Below, in pieces: positions 7,318 to 13,561 of a DNA stretch of 14,028 nt; within the stretch, counting starts at the first letter, position 1; every line of letters starts with the position of its first letter. The position numbers were made by a program, and so were the translations under genes. Origin of the DNA: Firmicutes bacterium UBA1535 (GTDB lineage Bacteria > Bacillota > Clostridia > Tissierellales > Sedimentibacteraceae); contig DCPV01000271.1 of the NCBI GenBank assembly GCA_002323775.1, forward strand, positions 1 to 14,028, in the 5' to 3' direction. The notes beneath the pieces are model-generated. The model ran no database searches. It saw only the letters and a program-made list of their open reading frames with translations, and was not told the DNA's origin.

Positions 7318-7331
7318 GTTGTTTTTACAAC
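7318..7331 (+). promoter_or_regulatory. Inverted repeat in the regulator leader, possible autoregulatory site
   Basis: GTTGT-TTTT-ACAAC, perfect 5-bp arms with a 4-bp spacer, about ten bases after the predicted start and directly before the ribosome binding site. Size and spacing suit a Crp/Fnr dimer site in a repressing position. The RNA could also form a small hairpin. Confidence 0.42.
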
Positions 7332-7344
7332 GAAAGGGGAAACT

Positions 7345-8007
7345 GTGAAAAAATATTTTGAGGTTTTAAAAAACTGTGCATTATTCAACGATACTTCAGC
7401 TGATGATTTGGAAAATATACTAAAATGCTTGTCTGCAAAAGATAAATTTTATAAAAAAAATGACTTTATTTTTTTAGAGGATGATAAGGCTAATTATGCA
7501 GGCATTGTAATATCTGGCTCTGTTTGTGTAATTAAGGAGGATTTTTGGGGAAATAGAGCTATTTTAGCTAAGCTTGAGGAGGGAGATTTATTTGGAGAGA
7601 CATATGCTCTTTCAGATATAGATAAGTTGCCTATTAGTGTTGTAGCAACACAGGATTGTGAGGTTATACTGATAGACTGTAAAAAAATTATAAATATATG
7701 CTCAAATACTTGCAGTTTTCATGCAAAATTGATTGATAATATAATAAAAATATTGGCAAATAAAAATATTGCTTTAAACCAAAAAATCCACCATATAGTC
7801 AAACGTACAACAAGAGAAAAGCTTATTTCATATTTGTCAGAACAGGCAGAAAGAGTTAAAAGCAATGTTTTTAAAATACCATTTAACAGACAAGAGCTTG
7901 CTGATTATCTCTCAGTTGAAAGAAGTGCTATGTCAAACGAATTATGTAAGCTTAGAGATGAAGGAATTATAGAGTTTAATAAAAATGAGTTTAAATTAAA
8001 GGAATAG
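7345..8007 (+). CDS. Crp/Fnr-family transcriptional regulator, probable regulator of hcp
   Basis: 220 residues. Residues about 12-113 form the cyclic-nucleotide-binding-like beta barrel (FIFLEDDKANYAGIVISGSV and LEEGDLFGE). A long dimerisation helix follows at about 120-150, then a C-terminal winged helix-turn-helix (179-208, IPFNRQELADYLSVERSAMS). The cAMP-binding Arg/Ser of Crp is not evident at the GDLFGE loop, and there is no FNR-like N-terminal Cys cluster; its eight Cys are scattered. The ligand is therefore unknown. Start is GTG at 7345 with AAAGGGG five bases upstream; no ATG lies nearby in frame. Its divergent position next to hcp is typical of HcpR-like regulators, which respond to nitric oxide through heme in studied cases; applying that here is inference. 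No terminator separates it from the dual-HD gene downstream, so the two may be cotranscribed. Confidence 0.88.
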   Translation: MKKYFEVLKNCALFNDTSADDLENILKCLSAKDKFYKKNDFIFLEDDKANYAGIVISGSVCVIKEDFWGNRAILAKLEEGDLFGETYALSDIDKLPISVVATQDCEVILIDCKKIINICSNTCSFHAKLIDNIIKILANKNIALNQKIHHIVKRTTREKLISYLSEQAERVKSNVFKIPFNRQELADYLSVERSAMSNELCKLRDEGIIEFNKNEFKLKE

Positions 8008-8074
8008 TTCTTCTAAAAAATAAAATTAATTAAAAGTAAAAATTATATGGTAATTTGTAAATAAAAGGAGTAAA

Positions 8075-8101
8075 ATGTACAAAGAGAGTCTAAAAAAGTA
8101 A
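8075..8101 (+). CDS. Possible 8-codon leader peptide upstream of the dual-HD gene
   Basis: AAAAGGAG (8063-8070) lies four bases before ATG TAC AAA, encoding MYKESLKK and a TAA stop. It ends 25 bases before the start of the next gene and shares no overlap with it. The ribosome site is as good as those of the real genes around it. It could be a regulatory leader ORF or simply chance in A-rich DNA; no attenuator hairpin is evident. Confidence 0.3.
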   Translation: MYKESLKK

Positions 8102-8126
8102 AAATATGATTTTTATGGAGGTTATC

Positions 8127-9347
8127 ATGAAGCTATACATGAATGATATATTATCTGCTTTTTCCTATGCTTTAGATTGTGTGGAGCATGATGCAACAGG
8201 TATTGCTTCACATCATACAAAGAGAGTAGCATATATTTGCTTAGTTTTAGGAGAAAATCTTGGATTAAATAGATTACAGCTAAATGATCTTGCTGCATGT
8301 GCTATATTGCACGACAATGCTTTAACCCAGTATTTACATGAAGAAAAAGTAAGTAGAATTGATATGCTTAACGATAAAAATAAAGCTAGTGCCGGTAAGC
8401 ATTGCGTTTTGGGTGAAAATAACATTATGCGTCTTCCATTTAACTATGATGTCAGTGATTCAATCTTATTTCACCATGAAAATTCAGACGGAAGTGGACC
8501 ATTTGGGAAAACACATCTTGAAACACCTTTATATTCACAGCTGATACATATTGCTGATGTCATTGATATAATATTTGATTTAAGCGTCATGACAAAAGCA
8601 AAGTATGAAAAAATCTTAAAATATTTGAATGGTAAGAGAAATACTATTGTTCATGAAGATATCGTAGATTTATTTGAAAGAAGCTTTGATTATGAAACTC
8701 TGCAAAGAGTTCAAAGCCTTAGCATAACATCATCCTTAAATGAAAAATTGCCAATAATTCATAGGGAATATTCTTTAGAGCAAATTGGGGATATGGTGGA
8801 AGTGATAGCTAATGTAATAGACTATAAATCAGAATTTACCATGCGTCATTCGATGGGAATTGCGCAAAAAGCTGTTACTATGGCAAATTATTATGATTAC
8901 GATAAAGAAACGACGATGAAGCTTTATTTTGCTGCTGCTGTACACGACATAGGAAAATTGGTTATAGACAGAGATGTACTTGAAAAACCCGATAAACTGA
9001 CGGAAAGTGAACATATATACATGCAAAATCATGCTTATTATACATACGAGATACTCAAAAATATAAGAGGACTTGATGATATCATATCTTGGGCTTCATT
9101 GCATCATGAAAAGCTCAATGGGAAAGGATATCCATTTGGAAAAACTGCGGAGGAATTAGGCTTTAACGAACGACTTATGGCCTGTCTTGATATATATCAA
9201 GCATTGACAGAAACAAGACCATATAAAGAGGGCTTTGAACATGATAAAGCTATTTGGATAATGAAAGATATGGTAAAAAACAACTATATAGATGGCTCTA
9301 TAGTCGATGATATTGAAAAAGTGTTCGCAAATATTGAATTATCTTAA
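8127..9347 (+). CDS. Dual HD-domain protein with a C-terminal HD-GYP-like domain
   Basis: 406 residues from the ATG at 8127, chosen because GGAGG (8117-8121) lies five bases upstream; the ATGs at 8106 and 8115 have no site. The first domain has H29/H30, H62-D63, HHE (116-118) and GSGPFG (122-127), that is, HD and HHE retained but GYP changed to GPF. The second domain has H241, H273-D274 within HDIGK, H302, HHE (326-328) and GKGYP (332-336), followed by LDIYQALTETRPY (354-366), a full HD-GYP signature. HD-GYP proteins are metal-dependent phosphodiesterases that hydrolyse cyclic di-GMP, some also cGAMP. There is no receiver, PAS or membrane segment, so the degenerate first domain may act as sensor or dimerisation unit. 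It lies 119 bp downstream of the Crp/Fnr gene with no terminator between. Substrate is inferred from the family. Confidence 0.87.
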   Translation: MKLYMNDILSAFSYALDCVEHDATGIASHHTKRVAYICLVLGENLGLNRLQLNDLAACAILHDNALTQYLHEEKVSRIDMLNDKNKASAGKHCVLGENNIMRLPFNYDVSDSILFHHENSDGSGPFGKTHLETPLYSQLIHIADVIDIIFDLSVMTKAKYEKILKYLNGKRNTIVHEDIVDLFERSFDYETLQRVQSLSITSSLNEKLPIIHREYSLEQIGDMVEVIANVIDYKSEFTMRHSMGIAQKAVTMANYYDYDKETTMKLYFAAAVHDIGKLVIDRDVLEKPDKLTESEHIYMQNHAYYTYEILKNIRGLDDIISWASLHHEKLNGKGYPFGKTAEELGFNERLMACLDIYQALTETRPYKEGFEHDKAIWIMKDMVKNNYIDGSIVDDIEKVFANIELS

Positions 9348-9384
9348 AAAACAGTCTATTGTCTATTAAATAGACTGTTTTTTT
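9346..9384. terminator. Bidirectional terminator between the dual-HD and mgtC-like genes
   Basis: AAAAAACAGTCTATT (9346-9360) pairs with AATAGACTGTTTTTT (9369-9383) around an 8-base loop, with T-runs on both strands. The stem begins inside the stop codon of the dual-HD gene. Confidence 0.92.
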
Positions 9385-9393
9385 ATTAAATCA

Positions 9394-10059
9394 TTATTCT
9401 ACCTTCATATTGTTTATTCCCTCAATATGTGTAATTTTACTTACTATTTCCTGTGGCTTACAATCTCTTGGCAGAGTAGCAACAAAATTTAACTCTAACA
9501 AATTTTCGCTTTTCAATATAGTTGTTTCCATGTTTTTTATGATAATGTTTTTTTCATTTAATGCTTTTATGATTTTCTCTAGGTTATCTGACTTGTTTTC
9601 GCATAGGATTTCAATACATAGTTCGTGGTCTCTTGTTTTTATGTATCTCTCAATTTTTCCAAATACCATAAGAGAAAATAAAATTAACAGAGTGCATATT
9701 ATTGCTCCCCAATAAAATCCTATACCACAGGCAATACCTATACCGGCCACACTCCATAGGCTTGCAGCTGTTGTCAATCCTTTGACACCGCTGTTTACTT
9801 TAAGTATTGTGCCTGCACCTAAAAAACCTATACCGCTTATAACCTGTGCTCCAAGCCTTGATGGATCTATTGAAGCTCTGTTTATAAATATATCCGAAAG
9901 ATAAATTCCACTTAGCATGACTAGGGACGAGCCTATACATACAAGAATGTGCGTTCTAAGTCCAGCAGGTCTTCTTATTCCTTCTCTTTCTATTCCTATA
10001 ATTCCTCCCAAAATAAGGGCAATAAATAATCTTATAAATATCTCATAAATGCTTAGCAT
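9394..10059 (-). CDS. MgtC/SapB family membrane protein
   Basis: 221 residues. The N-terminal 135 residues form the MgtC membrane domain of about five helices. Family blocks are LGGIIGIEREGIRRPAGLRT (17-36), IGSSLVML (42-49), RLGAQVISGIGFLGAGTIL (68-86) and GLTTAASLWSVAGIGIACG (94-112). Residues about 145-221 form a soluble C-terminal domain with an ACT-like pattern (ELCIEILCENKSDNLEKIIK, then NIIIKNMETTI). MgtC in pathogens is a virulence factor that inhibits the F-type ATP synthase and is linked to growth at low magnesium. Chromosomal homologues in free-living bacteria are less well understood, and annotation as a Mg2+ transporter is doubtful. The start is ATG at 10059-10057 with AAAGGAG about 11 bases upstream. 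The leader is too short to hold an M-box magnesium riboswitch. It is a single-gene unit. Confidence 0.9.
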   Translation of the reverse strand: MLSIYEIFIRLFIALILGGIIGIEREGIRRPAGLRTHILVCIGSSLVMLSGIYLSDIFINRASIDPSRLGAQVISGIGFLGAGTILKVNSGVKGLTTAASLWSVAGIGIACGIGFYWGAIICTLLILFSLMVFGKIERYIKTRDHELCIEILCENKSDNLEKIIKALNEKNIIIKNMETTILKSENLLELNFVATLPRDCKPQEIVSKITHIEGINNMKVE

Positions 10060-10104
10060 ATTTTTTAGTACTCCTTTCCTTTTAGGGATAATTGCTTATA
10101 ACTA

Positions 10105-10134
10105 ATTATAATATCTATATTTATTGTATGTTTA
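10105..10134 (-). promoter_or_regulatory. Possible promoter of the mgtC-like gene
   Basis: On the minus strand TAAACA (10134-10129), 18-bp spacer, TATAAT (10110-10105). The -10 is perfect and the -35 weak, in A/T-rich DNA. Confidence 0.42.
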
Positions 10135-10192
10135 AAATATTAGGCTGATAGCAATTATAACAAAATATGTCAAAATTCTCAACACAAAAAGA

Positions 10193-10221
10193 TTGTAAAA
10201 GACAATTTTAATTGATATACT
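10193..10221 (+). promoter_or_regulatory. Promoter of ispD-ispF
   Basis: TTGTAA (10193-10198), 17-bp spacer, TATACT (10216-10221). The predicted start is near 10228, inside the hairpin sequence that follows. Confidence 0.65.
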
Positions 10222-10223
10222 TA

Positions 10224-10244
10224 AGAGTGAACGAAGTTCGCTTT
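10224..10244 (+). promoter_or_regulatory. Hairpin/palindrome at the start of the ispD leader
   Basis: AGAGTGAAC-GAA-GTTCGCTTT gives a 9-pair stem (two G-T) with a GAA triloop, immediately after the -10 and 13 bases before the GGAGG of ispD. At DNA level GAAC-N3-GTTC could be an operator overlapping the transcription start; at RNA level a leader hairpin. Confidence 0.45.
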
Positions 10245-10267
10245 GTATAAATAGTACGGAGGAAAAA

Positions 10268-10966
10268 ATGTACAAGGATAAAAATGTTACCGCTATAATT
10301 GTTGCAGCAGGAAAAGGAAGAAGAATGGGCAGTGAGGTACCTAAGCAATATCTTATGGTGGATGGTAAAATAATTTTAGATAAAACAATAGAGCAGTTTG
10401 AGAAAAATAGCAGAGTTGACAATATAATATTAGTTGTAAATGCTGAGGATATAGAATCAGTTAAGAAAAAGCTAAGCTATGAGAGACCAAGAATAAACAA
10501 GGTCATTTCCGGAGGTGCAGAGAGGATTAATTCTGTATACAATGGAATATTGAGCATGGATGAGGATATGCAAAATGGCATTGTTTTAATACACGACGGT
10601 GTAAGACCATTTGTTTCTCAAAAGCTTATAAATAACTGCATTGATGCTGCATATGAGAATGGAGCATGTGTTCCTGTTATGGATTTGGTAGATACAGTTA
10701 AACAGGTGACGAAGGATAATTTTGTTAAAAAGACTATAGACAGGAGTAAATATAAGGCTATTCAAACACCTCAGACCTTTGATTATGAAATAATAAAAAA
10801 ATGCTATGATATGGCAATAGAGGATAAGATAAAGTCTACAGATGATTCTGCTATAGTTGAGCATTATGGATATAAGGTGAAGGCAATATCCGGACTTCAG
10901 AAAAATATAAAGATAACCACACAATTTGATTTGAGAGTTGCAGAGCTGATTGCTAGGATGGTTTAA
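10268..10966 (+). CDS. ispD: 2-C-methyl-D-erythritol 4-phosphate cytidylyltransferase
   Basis: 232 residues, full length. It joins CTP and MEP to give CDP-methylerythritol and pyrophosphate, the third step of the MEP isoprenoid pathway, in the cytosol. Seen in order: the nucleotide-binding loop AIIVAAGKGRRMG (9-21), PKQY (25-28) with the catalytic Lys, SGGAERINSVYNGI (81-94), IHDGVRPF (108-115), TIDRS (156-160), QTPQTF (166-171), TDDSAIVE (191-198) and NIKITTQFDL (213-222). These blocks cover the substrate- and Mg-binding residues of the family. GGAGG (10258-10262) lies five bases before the ATG. ispF follows 50 bases downstream with no terminator between, so the two are probably one transcript. 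There is no fusion of D and F and no sign that it is the CDP-ribitol relative TarI, although that family is similar. Confidence 0.95.
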   Translation: MYKDKNVTAIIVAAGKGRRMGSEVPKQYLMVDGKIILDKTIEQFEKNSRVDNIILVVNAEDIESVKKKLSYERPRINKVISGGAERINSVYNGILSMDEDMQNGIVLIHDGVRPFVSQKLINNCIDAAYENGACVPVMDLVDTVKQVTKDNFVKKTIDRSKYKAIQTPQTFDYEIIKKCYDMAIEDKIKSTDDSAIVEHYGYKVKAISGLQKNIKITTQFDLRVAELIARMV

Positions 10967-11016
10967 GCTCAGAGCTTGAAGAATAGTATTAAAATAAAGA
11001 GAGGATGTGTTTTAAT

Positions 11017-11496
11017 ATGAGAATAGGAATAGGATACGATGTACATAAGCTGGCTGAAAACAGAAAGCTGATTATAGGAGGAATTGAGATTCCTTATGAT
11101 AAAGGTTTAGAAGGACACTCAGACGCAGACGTTCTAATCCATGCTATAATTGACAGCATCTTAGGGGCTATGTCAAAGCGAGATATAGGGTATCTTTTCC
11201 CCGATACTGACGACAGTTTCAAAGATATTGACAGCAAAATTTTATTAGGAAACGTAGTTGATTTAATGGAGTATGCTGAATATAAAATTGGAAATATAGA
11301 TTGTGTTATAATAGCACAAAGTCCGAAAATGTCACCATATATCGAGCAAATGCAAGAAGTCTTATCGTATATATTAAAAACAGATATGGAAAACATTAAT
11401 ATTAAAGCCACTACAACTGAAAGATTGGGATTTGAAGGCAAGGGGCTTGGTATATCTGCACAGGCTGTTTGTCTCTTGGAAAAAATAATCAAATAA
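11017..11496 (+). CDS. ispF: 2-C-methyl-D-erythritol 2,4-cyclodiphosphate synthase
   Basis: 159 residues, the usual length. It cyclises CDP-methylerythritol 2-phosphate to the 2,4-cyclodiphosphate with release of CMP, two steps after IspD; it works as a homotrimer with Zn2+. Metal ligands are D8 and H10 in GIGYDVHKL and H42 in DADVLIHA. Other blocks are HSDAD (34-38), [10 protein letters not shown] (56-65), SPKMSPYI (102-109) and [13 protein letters not shown] (131-143). The start is taken at ATG 11017, because the family begins MRIGxGxDVH. An in-frame ATG at 11005 would add four residues but overlaps the ribosome site GAGAGG (10999-11004), which lies 12 bases before 11017. ispE, the enzyme between IspD and IspF in the pathway, is not here. 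No clear terminator follows. Confidence 0.95.
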   Translation: MRIGIGYDVHKLAENRKLIIGGIEIPYDKGLEGHSDADVLIHAIIDSILGAMSKRDIGYLFPDTDDSFKDIDSKILLGNVVDLMEYAEYKIGNIDCVIIAQSPKMSPYIEQMQEVLSYILKTDMENINIKATTTERLGFEGKGLGISAQAVCLLEKIIK

Positions 11497-11512
11497 ACTA
11501 AATATTTATGTA

Positions 11513-11541
11513 TTTATTTTTATAAAAATTCATGCTATAAT
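11513..11541 (+). promoter_or_regulatory. Extended -10 promoter of the FtsH-like gene
   Basis: TGC immediately before TATAAT (11536-11541) forms an extended -10. A weak TTTATT -35 lies 17 bp upstream. The predicted start is near 11548, so the leader is about 78 nt. Confidence 0.62.
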
Positions 11542-11625
11542 ACAGATATCTTATTTGATATATATTTTTATATATTAAATTCAATATGATAATGATTAGA
11601 AAAGAAATTAGCAGGGGGTAGTAGC

Positions 11626-13086
11626 ATGGATAATTTTACATTTATAGCGATTGGAGCAGTGCTTGTTTTCGTATACTTTTTATTCATTAAAAATAAAAAG
11701 GCTGCTCAAAAAGAAATAAACAATTTAAGCGAAATAAATTATAAAAATAAATCAAACATAAGCTTTGATGATATAGCAGGAAACTATGAGGCTAAGGAAA
11801 GTTTAAAAGAACTTGTAGATTTCATAAAAAATCCTGATAAATACAAAGATTTTAACATTAGAACACCTAAGGGAGTTTTACTGTACGGCTCTCCCGGAAC
11901 AGGAAAAACTTTGTTAGCACAGGCATTAGCAGGAGAAGCCGGAGTAGAATTCTTTGCAGTATCTGGCTCTGACTTTGTTCAGGTTTATGCAGGGCTTGGT
12001 GCAAGCAGAATTAGAAATCTTTTCAGCAAAGCAAAAAAAGCAAAGAAAAGTGTTATTTTCATTGATGAGATTGATGCAATTGGTAAGCAAAGACAAGGCT
12101 TCGGATCAAGAGGAAACGATGAGAGCGATAGAACTCTAAATGCACTTCTTACCGAAATGTCAGGTTTTGAAAACAGCAGTACAATAGTTCTTGCTGCTAC
12201 AAACAGGATAGATACTCTGGACAGTGCATTGTTAAGACCGGGAAGATTTGACAGACAAATAGAGATAATGCTTCCGGATAAAGAAGCAAGAAAAGCGATA
12301 ATAAAGCTATATCTTGAAAAGGCTAATGCTGATAAAGAAATTAATATAGACAAGATTGCTGAATTAACAGTGTATTTCAGTGGAGCGATGATTGAAAATC
12401 TAGTAAATGAAGCTTCAATCTTAGCAGTAAAGGATAAAAATAAAAATAACGAGAATGATACAAAGCTTAAAGATGAACATTTAGAAAAAGCATTTTTCAA
12501 CGTTGTAGCAGGACTTGATAAAGATAATCTTACTCAAAATGAGCTGCAAAGAGAAGTGACAGCATACCACGAAGCTGGACATGCTTTCATGTCAAAGCAT
12601 CTTATGCCTGAAAATAAAATAATCAGAGTTTCAATCATACCTACGACAAAAGGGGCAGGCGGCTACACCTTGAGTACAGTAGAAAATGAAACAATTATTT
12701 CAAAAGAAAAAATTGAAAATCAATTAAAAATATTGTTGGCAGGCAGAGCTACAGAGGAAATCTTTTTAGGAGATAACAATATAACAACAGGTGCTCAGAA
12801 TGATATAGAAAAAGCAACAGCACTTGCAATGGATTATATTTCAAAATATGGCATGGACAAAGAAGCAGGTCTTGTTAATTACAAAATTTTGTCAGAATCT
12901 TTTGCAATAAGCATGGATATTGAAAAATCAGTAAAAAAATTAATTAACGATTCCTATGCAGATGTTTTAAAAATTATTACTGAAAATAAAGAATATTTGA
13001 ATCAAATAAAAGAAATATTAGTAGAGAAAGAAATTATTGATGATAATGATTTATGTCGAGTATTGTCAATAAAAATAGCTTGTTAG
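11626..13086 (+). CDS. Short FtsH-like membrane-anchored AAA zinc protease
   Basis: 486 residues, well below the 600-650 of housekeeping FtsH. One membrane helix (residues 3-21) is followed by a basic linker and then the AAA module. Walker A is GSPGTGKT (88-95), Walker B VIFIDE (143-148), and the second region of homology runs from AATNR (190-194) to LLRPGRFDR (202-210). The zinc site is HEAGH (315-319), with a third ligand probably D393 in TTGAQNDIEKAT. All catalytic residues are present, so ATP-driven proteolysis is expected at the cytoplasmic face of the membrane. It lacks the extracytoplasmic domain and second helix of FtsH. The substrate pore loop, usually FVEMFVGVG, reads FVQVYAGLG (117-125), replacing the F-V-G pore signature by Y-A-G. 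AGGGGG (11613-11618) lies seven bases before the ATG. It is probably a paralog with a special substrate range; the context does not say which. Confidence 0.9.
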   Translation: MDNFTFIAIGAVLVFVYFLFIKNKKAAQKEINNLSEINYKNKSNISFDDIAGNYEAKESLKELVDFIKNPDKYKDFNIRTPKGVLLYGSPGTGKTLLAQALAGEAGVEFFAVSGSDFVQVYAGLGASRIRNLFSKAKKAKKSVIFIDEIDAIGKQRQGFGSRGNDESDRTLNALLTEMSGFENSSTIVLAATNRIDTLDSALLRPGRFDRQIEIMLPDKEARKAIIKLYLEKANADKEINIDKIAELTVYFSGAMIENLVNEASILAVKDKNKNNENDTKLKDEHLEKAFFNVVAGLDKDNLTQNELQREVTAYHEAGHAFMSKHLMPENKIIRVSIIPTTKGAGGYTLSTVENETIISKEKIENQLKILLAGRATEEIFLGDNNITTGAQNDIEKATALAMDYISKYGMDKEAGLVNYKILSESFAISMDIEKSVKKLINDSYADVLKIITENKEYLNQIKEILVEKEIIDDNDLCRVLSIKIAC

Positions 13087-13100
13087 AAAAAAATTAATTG

Positions 13101-13129
13101 TTGAAATCTGAAAAATAATATAGTATAAT
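13101..13129 (+). promoter_or_regulatory. Sigma-A promoter of 6S RNA
   Basis: TTGAAA (13101-13106), exactly 17 bp, perfect TATAAT (13124-13129). The predicted start is near 13136, just before the 5' strand of the closing stem. Confidence 0.85.
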
Positions 13130-13135
13130 TTATCT

Positions 13136-13316
13136 AAATAAGAGCCTACGATGTGCGAGAACTTATTAATTCAACCGTCAAAGTTAAAACGGAATTTCGG
13201 GTTCGACGTCCAATGACAGGCCCGCTAGTACGGGAAGTCAGCGGTATTCGACAGATAATCCACCTGCGAAGAGCGGGTATGAATTAAAGGTTCACGGCAT
13301 TGCGGGTTTTGTTTTT
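13136..13316 (+). ncRNA. ssrS: 6S RNA
   Basis: A non-coding stretch of about 180 nt, GC-richer than its surroundings, behind a consensus promoter and ending in a T-rich tail. The ends form the 6S closing stem: GCCTACGATGTGCGAGAAC (13144-13162) pairs with GGTTCACGGCATTGCGGGT (13289-13307). The pattern GATGTgCG...CGGCAT matches E. coli 6S (GATGTTCG...GCGGCATC) and 6S RNAs generally. Inner helices include TTAATTC (13166-13172) with GAATTAA (13281-13287) and TGAC-N2-CCCG hairpin pairing with CGGG-N2-GTCA (13214-13240). 6S RNA mimics an open promoter and sequesters sigma-A RNA polymerase in stationary phase. Assignment is from recalled consensus, not a covariance search. tmRNA and RNase P signatures are absent. 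Confidence 0.82.
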
Positions 13317-13444
13317 TTTGAAATCATTTTTTATTTAGAATAGTTTTAATAAGTATAAATATTGAATTGTAGTTTAACTAAAAGCACTTTTTTATAAATT
13401 ACAAATATTTCCATAAATAACAGGAAAATTCAAAGGAAAACAGC

Positions 13445-13473
13445 TTGATATTAGTTAAAAGCTATAGTATAAT
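13445..13473 (+). promoter_or_regulatory. Sigma-A promoter of the LacI-family gene
   Basis: TTGATA (13445-13450), 17-bp spacer, perfect TATAAT (13468-13473). The predicted start is near 13480. AGCTT...AAGCT (13442-13463) forms a small inverted repeat across the -35 and spacer. Confidence 0.72.
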
Positions 13474-13512
13474 AGATATAGTTGAGCAAAAAACGTGATA
13501 TTTTAAAATTAT

Positions 13513-13526
13513 AGAAAACGTTATTA
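13513..13526 (+). promoter_or_regulatory. cre-like operator in the leader of the LacI-family gene
   Basis: AGAAAACGTTATTA, centred on AACGTT (13517-13522), fits the cre consensus TGNAANCGNWNNCA except at the first base and the penultimate base. It lies about 35 bp downstream of the predicted start, a typical roadblock position. Autoregulation by the encoded protein is the simplest reading. Confidence 0.45.
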
Positions 13527-13561
13527 TAAATCAAATGAAAATAAATTTTTGGAGGTAAGTG

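Noticed and set aside
8106..8126. Earlier ATG starts (8106, 8115) for the dual-HD protein
   Set aside because: The only good ribosome site, GGAGG at 8117-8121, lies inside that extension and fits the ATG at 8127.
10060..10192. M-box magnesium riboswitch before the mgtC-like gene
   Set aside because: The likely leader is under 50 nt and shows no conserved M-box segments or terminator.
11005..11016. Four-residue longer IspF starting at 11005
   Set aside because: The ATG touches the ribosome site itself, and the family start [10 protein letters not shown] fits 11017.
11094..11492. Antisense open frame of 132 codons inside ispF
   Set aside because: IspF active-site motifs are intact on the plus strand; the antisense frame has no recognisable domain or start signal.
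11985..12500. Antisense open frame of 171 codons inside the FtsH-like gene
   Set aside because: It is the reverse of well-conserved AAA coding sequence, rich in Ser/Leu/Phe as expected for a shadow frame, with no ribosome site.
13136..13316. tmRNA, RNase P RNA or SRP RNA as alternatives for the structured RNA
   Set aside because: The GGTTCGAC-like segment recalls tmRNA, but there is no tRNA-like end with CCA, no tag ORF and the RNA is too short. The conserved RNase P and SRP loop sequences are absent; the closing stem is that of 6S RNA.
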